Shown: positions 1 to 5,703 of the stretch, in pieces
Numbering within the stretch: position 1 is the stretch's first letter
How the letters are laid out: every line of letters begins with the position of its first letter
Source: Gammaproteobacteria bacterium
GTDB lineage: Bacteria > Pseudomonadota > Gammaproteobacteria > SZUA-229
DNA length: 5,804 nucleotides
Assembly (NCBI GenBank): GCA_026998145.1
Contig: JALTRC010000066.1
Coordinates: forward strand, 1 to 5,804
Reading direction: 5' to 3'
Position numbers and translations under genes: made by a program
Notes under the pieces: model-generated
Databases searched by the model: none
What the model was told of the DNA's origin: nothing
What the model saw: the letters and a program-made list of their open reading frames with translations, nothing else

Positions 1-1362
1 ACCATTACTCAGGGGGTGGGTGGTACTGCCATGCGCGGCTTCACGGAATTATCCGATCATGATCGCTGGTCACTGGCATTTTATGTGGGCCGTATGGCGG
101 TTGATCCTGAGCAGGTTCAGGCAGGTGAAGCATTAAGAAGTAATCAGGCCATACACTCGCCCTTATCTAATCTGGCAAAATTTACCGTGACAACCCCCGG
201 TGAGGCAGCCATGCAGGAAGGTGAGCAGGGCGCGGCATTGATGAGTTATTTTCGTCAGTATCCCCAGGCCCTGTTTGCCCAGAAGTCACCACTGGATTTT
301 TCCATTAAGCGACTGGATGACAGCTTGCTTGCCTATAAAAATAATAATAAACAGCAGGCTTATGAGTATGCAGTTGAGGCTTATCTCGAAGGTTATGAGC
401 TGGTTGAAAAAGGCCTGAATGCGATTGACCCTGAGCTACGTTTAAAAGTTGAAAATGCCATGACCGGCCTGCGCCAGGAAATGCGTTCGGATAAACCGGT
501 AGATGAAGTTGCCGCAGAAATAAGCCGCATTCAGGCATTGCTGCATCAGGTTAAACAGACCCTGGCCAGCCGCACCATGACCGGCGGCTCGGCTTTTGCC
601 GCCTCTGCCTTTATTGTATTACGGGAAGGTCTGGAAGCCCTGCTGGTTGTGGTGGCGCTGGCGGCTTTTCTGGTAAAAACCAATCGTCGTGATGGCCTGA
701 TATATATCCATATGGGCTGGATTGGTGCTCTGGTTGCCGGTTTTGCAACCTGGTTGTTGTCAGTCACGCTGATTGATATTAGCGGGGTATCCCGCGAAGT
801 TACCGAAGGTTCGGCGGCGCTTATTTCTACCCTGGTGCTGTTTTATGTGGGCTACTGGTTACAGAATAAATCCCATCTGGATAAATGGAAAAACTTTATT
901 GAAACCAGTATCAGCAAGGTGCTAAATGAAGGTGGGCTGTGGGGGCTGGCTGGCCTGTCATTTATAGCCGTTTACCGGGAAGTTTTTGAAAGCATTCTGT
1001 TTTATCAGGCGCTGTGGGTACAAACCGATACGGTGGGCAAAAGTATGGTGATGAGCGGCTTTGCGAGTGCTGTTGCTGTGCTGGCCATACTGGCCTGGTT
1101 GATTATGCGTTACAGCGTTAAATTGCCATTGCGACAGTTCTTCTCGGCCGCCGGCTTTTTAATGCTGGCACTGGCGGTTATTTTTGCTGGTAAAGGCGTT
1201 GCCGCATTACAGGAAGCTGGTTTTATTCCGGTGAATCCGGTGAATTTTCCGCGCATCGATTTACTGGGTGTGTATCCTAATATGCAGGGCTTGTTATTGC
1301 AGGCTGGCTTGATTGTGCTGGCGGTGATTTTATTAACCCGCAAGCATGAAACAGAAAAGTAG
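1..1362 (+). CDS. Cytochrome c-FTR1 family iron permease, 5'-truncated by window edge
   Basis: Inner-membrane high-affinity iron permease of the FTR1/EfeU (OFeT) family, which moves ferric iron into the cytoplasm, usually after an oxidation step. The first ~25 codons (GGTAMRGF, then RWSLAFYV) look like the C-terminal end of a c-type cytochrome domain, as found fused to FTR1 in many proteobacteria; the heme CXXCH would lie upstream, outside the window. Next comes a helical, presumably periplasmic linker (nt ~300-570, containing AYLEGYELVE). The permease domain has about seven hydrophobic segments between nt ~600 and 1340. The iron-binding motifs are visible: REGLE at nt 622-636 and the second-site REVFE at 976-990, with REVTEG between them. 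The frame is open from base 1, so the GTG at 16 and the ATG at 31 are internal and not real starts. The gene ends in a double stop, TAG TAG. Family assignment is strong; the cytochrome fusion is inferred from the remnant. Confidence 0.93.
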   Translation, partial: TITQGVGGTAMRGFTELSDHDRWSLAFYVGRMAVDPEQVQAGEALRSNQAIHSPLSNLAKFTVTTPGEAAMQEGEQGAALMSYFRQYPQALFAQKSPLDFSIKRLDDSLLAYKNNNKQQAYEYAVEAYLEGYELVEKGLNAIDPELRLKVENAMTGLRQEMRSDKPVDEVAAEISRIQALLHQVKQTLASRTMTGGSAFAASAFIVLREGLEALLVVVALAAFLVKTNRRDGLIYIHMGWIGALVAGFATWLLSVTLIDISGVSREVTEGSAALISTLVLFYVGYWLQNKSHLDKWKNFIETSISKVLNEGGLWGLAGLSFIAVYREVFESILFYQALWVQTDTVGKSMVMSGFASAVAVLAILAWLIMRYSVKLPLRQFFSAAGFLMLALAVIFAGKGVAALQEAGFIPVNPVNFPRIDLLGVYPNMQGLLLQAGLIVLAVILLTRKHETEK

Positions 1363-1381
1363 TAGCTGCCTGTAAAATAAT

Positions 1382-1412
1382 CCGCATCGGATAACACTTT
1401 ATCTCGATGCGG
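1382..1412. terminator. Bidirectional stem-loop terminator between FTR1 and bcp
   Basis: A 12-bp stem with a single bulged T at 1404: CCGCATCG (1382-1389) pairs with CGATGCGG (1405-1412), and GATA (1390-1393) pairs with TATC (1400-1403), leaving a 6-nt loop. On the plus strand it is followed by TTCTGGTTTTATT. Read on the minus strand it is followed by ATTATTTT. It sits between two convergent stop codons, so it most likely ends both transcripts by a Rho-independent mechanism. Confidence 0.85.
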
Positions 1413-1431
1413 TTCTGGTTTTATTAACAGA

Positions 1432-1908
1432 TTACTCGGGCTTGTGCTTTTTCGCCTCGGCCAGCACTTCCTCCACATGGCCTTTCACTTTTACCTTGCG
1501 CCATTCGGCCACCAGCTTGCCTGTGCTATCAATTAAAAAAGTGCTGCGTTCTATGCCCATGTATTCCTTGCCATAGTTTTTTTTCAGTTTAATTACATCA
1601 AACAGTTTGCAGAGTTTTTCATCCGGATCTGACAGCAGATCAAAGGGAAACTCATGTTTGGCCTTAAAGCCTTCATGCACTCGCACGGAGTCCCGCGATA
1701 CACCCAGAATATCGGTTTTGGCCCGTTTGAATTTTGCATAGTTATCCCGAAAATCCTGGCCTTCCTGGGTGCAGCCGGGGGTGTTGTCCTTGGGGTAAAA
1801 ATAAATCACCAGATTGCGGCCTTTAAAATCACTCAGGCTGATGTCCTTGTCACCAGTGGCGGCGGCAGTGAAATTGGGTACTTTTTTATTCAGTTCAACT
1901 TTGCTCAT
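1432..1908 (-). CDS. bcp: Peroxiredoxin, BCP/PrxQ family (thioredoxin-dependent thiol peroxidase)
   Basis: Cytoplasmic peroxiredoxin that reduces hydrogen peroxide and organic hydroperoxides using a reactive cysteine. The 158-residue length fits the family (E. coli BCP is 156). The active-site stretch PKDNTPGCTQEG places the peroxidatic cysteine at residue 46, with the conserved Thr at 43 and Pro at 44 (TPGC). The conserved Arg lies at 121 in ERSTFLID. In E. coli BCP the resolving cysteine is five residues after the peroxidatic one; here that position is Gln51. The only other cysteine is Cys100, matching E. coli Cys99, so this belongs to the subgroup without the usual resolving cysteine. The ATG start has AGGA 8 nt upstream (plus-strand 1917-1920). 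It lies 56 bp downstream of gcvR and is probably cotranscribed with it, as in E. coli and Pseudomonas. Confidence 0.96.
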   Translation of the reverse strand: MSKVELNKKVPNFTAAATGDKDISLSDFKGRNLVIYFYPKDNTPGCTQEGQDFRDNYAKFKRAKTDILGVSRDSVRVHEGFKAKHEFPFDLLSDPDEKLCKLFDVIKLKKNYGKEYMGIERSTFLIDSTGKLVAEWRKVKVKGHVEEVLAEAKKHKPE

Positions 1909-1940
1909 GGGGGAGATCCTGTTGTTGGGTGGGTCTTGTG

Positions 1941-1962
1941 CTTTCCGCGCAAAGGCGGAAGG
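1941..1962 (-). other. Stem-loop in the gcvR-bcp spacer
   Basis: TTCCGC (1943-1948) pairs with GCGGAA (1955-1960) around a 6-nt loop, and the stem extends two pairs further with one G-T wobble. Read in the direction of gcvR to bcp, no T-run follows, so it does not look like a full terminator. It may protect the upstream mRNA end or modulate read-through into bcp. The structure is visible; the function is a guess. Confidence 0.3.
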
Positions 1963-1964
1963 TC

Positions 1965-2498
1965 TTATTTTACTTCCTCAAATACAGCGTCAAGATTCTG
2001 TTCATCACACAGTTCCATAAAATCTTCCCGTAATTGTTCATTGGCAACACTGGCGGGAATTTCCACGGTCATTTTTACGGCAAACATGGGGGTGCCTGTG
2101 TGGGCAGCCGGGTAGCTGGAGGTTTGCAGATCTTCGATATTAATCTGTCGCTCCGATAGAAAATGTGACAGCCGATGCACAATGCCCGGATTATCCATGC
2201 CTTCAACGCTCAGCTGGTAGCTGTGTGACTGGCCATTATCGGTTTTACCCCGAGTGAGCTTGAATAGCAGTTTCAGGTTTAATGACTGTTCCAGCTGTGC
2301 AGATTGCTGTTGAATGGCCTGCAGGGCATCCAGCTTGCCGGATACCAGTAGAATCAGGGCAAACTCGCCGCCCAGTACACTCATGCGGCTGTCGGCAATA
2401 TTGAGCTCATGTTGCAGAAGAATCCGGGTTAGATCATCCACTATGCCGGGGCGGTCTTCGCCAATTGCGGTAATAACCAGTAGCTCACTCATATACAT
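1965..2498 (-). CDS. gcvR: GcvR-like glycine cleavage system regulator, tandem ACT domains
   Basis: Cytoplasmic regulator with two ACT domains. In E. coli, GcvR binds the LysR-type activator GcvA and blocks activation of the gcvTHP glycine cleavage operon when glycine is scarce. The first ACT domain covers about residues 5-80 (DRPG at 15-18, typical of a domain binding a small amino acid) and the second about 93-175 (DNPG at 102-105, then NIEDLQT). There is no DNA-binding domain, consistent with action through a partner. Length (177 residues) is slightly below E. coli GcvR (~190). Two ATGs are possible: 2498 and, two codons in, 2492. The second gives MSELLVITAIG, matching the usual family start, and I favour it; neither has a strong Shine-Dalgarno. 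It is first in a probable gcvR-bcp operon and divergent from dapA. Neither GcvA nor gcv genes are in the window, so the target is inferred from the family. Confidence 0.9.
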   Translation of the reverse strand: MYMSELLVITAIGEDRPGIVDDLTRILLQHELNIADSRMSVLGGEFALILLVSGKLDALQAIQQQSAQLEQSLNLKLLFKLTRGKTDNGQSHSYQLSVEGMDNPGIVHRLSHFLSERQINIEDLQTSSYPAAHTGTPMFAVKMTVEIPASVANEQLREDFMELCDEQNLDAVFEEVK

Positions 2499-2525
2499 TA
2501 TCTTTAATTATGATGATTAGCGGCG

Positions 2526-2555
2526 AGTGTACCCTATCCGCCGGGGATTTGTGAA
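2526..2555 (-). promoter_or_regulatory. Putative sigma70 promoter for gcvR-bcp
   Basis: Read on the minus strand, TTCACA (plus 2550-2555, five of six matches to TTGACA) is followed after 18 bp by TACACT (plus 2526-2531, four of six matches to TATAAT). Transcription would start near 2519, giving a leader of about 20-30 nt before gcvR. It is the best promoter match in the divergent region, but was found by eye only. Confidence 0.5.
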
Positions 2556-2600
2556 TCTTCAAAGGCGATTTTACCGGCCGCTAATTAATCAGAGGCGCCC

Positions 2601-2629
2601 TTGTTTTTAATGGTGTTGGCAAGTACCAT
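2601..2629 (+). promoter_or_regulatory. Possible weak promoter for dapA-bamC
   Basis: TTGTTT (2601-2606) and TACCAT (2624-2629) are separated by 17 bp and lie about 30 bp before the dapA ATG. Matches to consensus are modest (three and four of six). An overlapping alternative is TTGGCA (2616-2621) with GATTCT 17 bp later. dapA needs a promoter in this 160-bp gap because gcvR is divergent, but which hexamers are used is uncertain. Confidence 0.25.
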
Positions 2630-2658
2630 GTCCGGCTTGATTCTGGGAGATTTTAGAC

Positions 2659-3534
2659 ATGTTTCATGGCAGTATGGTGGCTCTGGTCACGCCCATGCAC
2701 CCTGACGGTTCTGTTGATTTTGACAGCCTTTCCAGTCTGCTCGACTGGCATGTGGAAAGCGGCACTTCGGCGATTATTTCAATGGGTACCACAGGTGAAT
2801 CCGCAACCCTGGATGAGCATGAACATTGCGAAGTGATTCGCCGCACGGTTGAAATGGTGGCCGGTCGCATTCCGGTTATCGCCGGTACCGGAGCAAACTC
2901 CACCACCGAAGCCATTACCCTGACACGCTGTGCCATGAATGCCGGTGCCGATGCCTGCCTGCTGGTAACCCCTTACTATAACAAGCCTACCCAGGAAGGC
3001 CTGTACCTGCACCATAAAGCCGTTGCCGAGGCGGTGGCGATCCCGCAAATTCTTTACAATGTGCCGGGTCGCACAGCCTGCGATATGCTGCCTGAAACAG
3101 TGGCGCGTCTGGCTGAAATTTCCAATATTATCGGTATTAAAGAAGCCACCGGAGAGCTGCAACGGCTGGATGAAATTCGCCGCCTGTGTGGTGATAATTT
3201 TGATATTTACAGTGGTGATGATGAAACCGGTTGCGAGTTTATGTTGCGTGGTGGCAATGGTGTGATTTCGGTGACCAATAATATTGTGCCAGAGGCGATG
3301 GCAAAAATGTGCGCGGCGGCATTAAGTGGTGATCGTGAACAGGCTGAAAGTTTGAACCAGCCATTGCTGGGGCTGCACACTAAGCTGTTTGTTGAATCCA
3401 ACCCCATCCCGGTTAAATGGGCGTTGATGGAAATGGGTAAAATCCCTTCAGGCATTCGTTTGCCGCTGACGATTTTATCCGAGTCGTATCACGATGTGCT
3501 GCGCACTGCGATGCAACAGGCAGGGGCACTTTAA
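2659..3534 (+). CDS. dapA: 4-hydroxy-tetrahydrodipicolinate synthase (DapA)
   Basis: Cytoplasmic (beta/alpha)8-barrel enzyme that condenses pyruvate with L-aspartate semialdehyde, the first committed step toward diaminopimelate and lysine. The 291-residue length is typical and numbering matches E. coli DapA. Lys161 (in GIKEATG) forms the Schiff base with pyruvate; Thr44, Tyr107 and Tyr133 form the proton-relay triad (GTTGES, PYYNKP, ILYNVPGR); Arg138 would bind aspartate semialdehyde. The lysine-feedback site is largely kept (Ser48, Ala49, His56, Asn80, Glu84, Tyr106), although position 53, His in E. coli, is Glu. Inhibition by lysine is therefore likely, as in other Gram-negative enzymes. 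The ATG is set by GGGAGA (2645-2650) 8 nt upstream and by the family start MFxGS. bamC follows with no gap, so the two are cotranscribed. Confidence 0.98.
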   Translation: MFHGSMVALVTPMHPDGSVDFDSLSSLLDWHVESGTSAIISMGTTGESATLDEHEHCEVIRRTVEMVAGRIPVIAGTGANSTTEAITLTRCAMNAGADACLLVTPYYNKPTQEGLYLHHKAVAEAVAIPQILYNVPGRTACDMLPETVARLAEISNIIGIKEATGELQRLDEIRRLCGDNFDIYSGDDETGCEFMLRGGNGVISVTNNIVPEAMAKMCAAALSGDREQAESLNQPLLGLHTKLFVESNPIPVKWALMEMGKIPSGIRLPLTILSESYHDVLRTAMQQAGAL

Positions 3535-3537
3535 ATG
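3522..3537 (+). promoter_or_regulatory. bamC ribosome binding site inside dapA
   Basis: AGGGG (3522-3526) lies in the last codons of dapA, 8 nt before the bamC ATG (3535), which directly follows the dapA TAA (3532-3534). The arrangement favours translational coupling. A second in-frame ATG at 3541 is a less well-spaced alternative. Confidence 0.6.
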
Positions 3538-4611
3538 AATATGTTTCGTTTGGTTTATATTGTACTGATCTCGTTCACAGTTATCGCCTGTAGCAGTGAT
3601 GGTGAAACCCGCCCGGAGTATCTGGACAGCAGCTCGGTGCCGGCGTTGGAAATTCCTCCCAAATTAAGTCAGCCTGATACTTCACAGGCCTTAAAAATTC
3701 CACAGCCTTCAGCGGAGGCATTAAAAAAACTGAATTCACAAAACATTGCCGAAGGGCATGTGTCGCCATTATTTAAAGGGATAAAACTGGAATCGGAATG
3801 CGGGCTTTACTGGCTAAAAATCGATCAGAGCGCCGATAAACTCTGGCCATTGCTCACAGACTTCTGGGCCAATGAAGGGATTAAACTGTCACGGGAAGAA
3901 CCCCTATTAGGTTTTATGGAAACCGAATGGATTAAAGAATATAGCCCGGAGAAAAAAGGCAATGTGGTGACCCAGTGGCTGAATTCTTTTTCAAGCGATG
4001 AGCTGGATAAATTTCGTATGCGCATAGAGCGCATCAATAATAACAGCAGTCGGGTTTATGTGAGTCACCGGGGGCTGGAATTACATCTGGAGGAAGATGG
4101 CACCAGCTGGCAGGTGCGACCATCCGACCCTGTGCTGGAACATGAAATTCTCAAGCGGCTGGAATTATTTGCCGGCCTGAGCAAGGCGCATGTGGATCAG
4201 TTGTTTGATGATTATAAGCCGTATCAATCACGCATCCGCAAGATGGCTGAAAATAATCAGTATGAAATAATGGGGCATCAGGATTTTGTCTGGCGTCGCC
4301 TGCAACATGCTCTGGATCGTCTGGGTGTTGAGCTGCTGTCACAGAATAAGGCGAAAGGGCTGATAGAAGTGAGAGTGGGCAAAATTGCCGATAATCTTAA
4401 GGTTGAAGAAAAAGATGAGCTGGCAGAATCCAGCTGGATTATGAATCTGTTTTCTTCCAGCGAAGACGAGGCGAAAGCGGTTGATATTCGTTTACAGTTA
4501 AAGCCAATGAAAGAGAGTAGTCAGCTAAGCCTGTCACTCAAAGATGGTTCACCAATTAAAAGTGGCCTGGCGGAAAGCTTTACCAATAGTCTGGTGGCAT
4601 TATTAAAATAA
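3535..4611 (+). CDS. bamC: Outer membrane protein assembly factor BamC (lipoprotein)
   Basis: Lipoprotein subunit of the BAM complex, which inserts beta-barrel proteins into the outer membrane; BamC binds BamD. The N-terminus is a lipoprotein signal with a hydrophobic stretch and lipobox VIAC, giving lipidated Cys19; the next residues are Ser-Ser, so outer-membrane sorting is expected. Residues ~20-75 are polar and proline-rich (PEYLDSSSVPALEIPP), matching the flexible lasso that contacts BamD in E. coli. Two helix-grip domains follow: about 85-215 (LWPLLTDFWANEGIKL, GFMETEW) and about 247-358 (DFVWRRLQHALDRLGVEL, GLIEVRV), joined by a charged linker. It is 358 residues, slightly longer than E. 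coli BamC (344). Overall identity to E. coli looks low, as usual for this fast-evolving subunit, so the call rests on architecture, signature segments and its place after dapA. Confidence 0.93.
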   Translation: MNMFRLVYIVLISFTVIACSSDGETRPEYLDSSSVPALEIPPKLSQPDTSQALKIPQPSAEALKKLNSQNIAEGHVSPLFKGIKLESECGLYWLKIDQSADKLWPLLTDFWANEGIKLSREEPLLGFMETEWIKEYSPEKKGNVVTQWLNSFSSDELDKFRMRIERINNNSSRVYVSHRGLELHLEEDGTSWQVRPSDPVLEHEILKRLELFAGLSKAHVDQLFDDYKPYQSRIRKMAENNQYEIMGHQDFVWRRLQHALDRLGVELLSQNKAKGLIEVRVGKIADNLKVEEKDELAESSWIMNLFSSSEDEAKAVDIRLQLKPMKESSQLSLSLKDGSPIKSGLAESFTNSLVALLK

Positions 4612-4618
4612 AAACGGT

Positions 4619-4635
4619 GGCCAGTTTATCTGGCC
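4619..4635 (+). terminator. Weak hairpin after bamC
   Basis: GGCCAG (4619-4624) and CTGGCC (4630-4635) form a 6-bp perfect stem with a 5-nt loop, 7 nt after the bamC stop. The T-run only comes at 4651-4655, too far for a classic Rho-independent terminator. It may be a partial terminator for the dapA-bamC transcript or a 3'-end stabiliser. Confidence 0.35.
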
Positions 4636-4642
4636 GTGCTAA

Positions 4643-4657
4643 TGAAAATATTTTTCA
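4643..4657. promoter_or_regulatory. AT-rich dyad resembling a Fur box upstream of the MBL gene
   Basis: The sequence TGAAAAT-A-TTTTTCA is a near-perfect inverted repeat; the dyad extends to ATGAAAA (4642-4648) and TTTTCAT (4652-4658). Compared with the 7-1-7 Fur consensus TGATAAT-N-ATTATCA, 11 of 14 arm positions match. Its centre lies 47 bp before the MBL start codon, a distance suited to promoter overlap, though I see no clear -35/-10 pair. It could be a binding site for Fur or another repressor, or simply an AT-rich palindrome. Confidence 0.35.
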
Positions 4658-4685
4658 TGGAAACTACCGATCTAAATAACGCAAC

Positions 4686-4690
4686 AGGAG
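4686..4690 (+). promoter_or_regulatory. Ribosome binding site of the MBL hydrolase gene
   Basis: AGGAG sits 6 nt before the ATG at 4697. It is the clearest Shine-Dalgarno in the window and supports the start that yields a complete signal peptide. Confidence 0.75.
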
Positions 4691-4696
4691 AAAACC

Positions 4697-5638
4697 ATGA
4701 AATCGCTGCTTTTATTGTGTTTAAGCATTTTTTCTTTTTCAGCCACAGGGCAAAACCTATTACCCCTTTATAACCCGCAAAAGGTCTCTGAACATGTTTA
4801 TGTGATTCACGGGCCAACCGAAACTCCCAATGAAAAAAATCGCGGCTTTATGAATAACCCCGCCTTTATTATTGGTGAGCATTCGGTTGTGGTGGTGGAT
4901 CCTGGCTCCAGTGATGAAACCGGGCAAATGGTACTGGATGCCATTAAGCAGGTAACCGACAAGCCAGTGAGCCATATTTTTAATACCCATATTCACGGTG
5001 ATCACTGGCTGGGGAATGAAATTATCAAGCGTGCCTATCCCAATGTGGTGATTATTGCAGACCCTCGTATGTTGAAAAAAGCTCAGGCCGGTGAAGCACA
5101 AAGCTGGCAGGCACTGCTGAAGAAGCTGACCAAAGGGGCAACGAAAAACACAAAAATTGCCCTGCCCAATAAACTGCTCTCGGATGGGGACAGTATTCAG
5201 ATTGATAATCTTAAATTTAATATTGTCAGCGTGGGGGTTGCCCACAGTGATTCCGATATTATGATTGTATTGCTGAATGATTCATTAATGTTCACCGGTG
5301 ACAATGTGGCATATAAACGCATTGTACGGCTGGATGACGGCAGCTTTCGGGATAATATTAAAGCCTGCGATAAAGCCATTAGCATGAATCTAAAAAATTA
5401 TGTTCCCGGTCACGGCCCGACCGGCGATGTGAGTATTGTTAAAGCGCAGCGGGATTATCTGAATATTCTGTATACGGAAGTTAAGAAATATTACGACGAA
5501 GGACTGTCTGACTTTGAAATGAAACCTAAAATTCTGCCCAGCTTGTCAGCTTATAAAGACTGGCCGGGTTTTGATCATGAGGTGGGCAAGCATATTAGCC
5601 TGGCCGTTCTGGAAGCGGAAAAAGCAGAGTTTGAATAA
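4697..5638 (+). CDS. Exported metallo-beta-lactamase-fold hydrolase
   Basis: Predicted periplasmic zinc hydrolase of the MBL superfamily, 313 residues. The N-terminus is a Sec signal peptide (MKS, then a Leu-rich core) probably cleaved after ATG at residue 18. Metal ligands are all present: His98, His100, Asp102 and His103 (THIHGDH), His183 (VAHSDSD), bridging Asp202 (TGDN) and His239 (PGHG). An Asp rather than a Cys bridge resembles glyoxalase II and SoxH-like members more than class B1 lactamases. The opening strands (VYVIHG, NPAFIIGEHSVVVVDPGSS) resemble the secreted MBL proteins linked in other bacteria to quinoprotein or sulfur oxidation, but no partner gene is present here, so the substrate is unknown. 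About 70 residues after the last ligand form a helical C-terminal extension (YLNILYTEVKKYYDEG). Residue Cys8 lies within the signal core, too early for a lipobox. It has its own RBS and an 85-bp leader, suggesting expression separate from bamC. Confidence 0.9.
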   Translation: MKSLLLLCLSIFSFSATGQNLLPLYNPQKVSEHVYVIHGPTETPNEKNRGFMNNPAFIIGEHSVVVVDPGSSDETGQMVLDAIKQVTDKPVSHIFNTHIHGDHWLGNEIIKRAYPNVVIIADPRMLKKAQAGEAQSWQALLKKLTKGATKNTKIALPNKLLSDGDSIQIDNLKFNIVSVGVAHSDSDIMIVLLNDSLMFTGDNVAYKRIVRLDDGSFRDNIKACDKAISMNLKNYVPGHGPTGDVSIVKAQRDYLNILYTEVKKYYDEGLSDFEMKPKILPSLSAYKDWPGFDHEVGKHISLAVLEAEKAEFE

Positions 5639-5652
5639 GGCTTTTTATTATT

Positions 5653-5677
5653 GACTGCCAGTCCATTGCTGGCAGTC
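5653..5677. terminator. Stem-loop between the MBL gene and the convergent partial gene
   Basis: GACTGCCAG (5653-5661) and CTGGCAGTC (5669-5677) form a perfect 9-bp stem with a 7-nt loop, 14 bp after the MBL stop. On the plus strand it is followed by TAATTGATTA, AT-rich but without a strong T-run; on the minus strand by AATAATAAAAAG. Its place between converging genes suggests a terminator for one or both, but it is not canonical. Confidence 0.5.
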
Positions 5678-5703
5678 TAATTGATTAGAGCTTTCTTAGT
5701 TTT

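Noticed and set aside
16..33. GTG at 16 or ATG at 31 as the start of the iron permease
   Set aside because: The frame is open to base 1, there is no signal peptide after either codon, and the encoded residues match the inside of a cytochrome c domain.
1110..1478. Minus-strand open frame of about 120 codons across the FTR1-bcp junction
   Set aside because: It runs through the terminator and antisense to conserved FTR1 helices, with a basic, low-information product.
1654..2115. Plus-strand open frame of about 150 codons opposite bcp and gcvR
   Set aside because: It spans the ends of two well-recognised minus-strand genes and the spacer between them, and its protein resembles no family; it is an antisense shadow.
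2499..2658. Riboswitch (lysine or glycine type) in the gcvR-dapA gap
   Set aside because: The gap is 160 bp shared by two divergent promoters, and I see no set of stems resembling a lysine or tandem glycine aptamer.
4697..4725. Lipoprotein signal in the MBL protein (Cys8 after Leu residues)
   Set aside because: Cys8 is too close to the N-terminus and is followed by more hydrophobic residues; a standard signal peptide cleaved near residue 18 fits better.
4760..5245. Minus-strand open frame of about 160 codons inside the MBL gene
   Set aside because: It is fully antisense to the conserved zinc-binding region and has no recognisable features or ribosome binding site.
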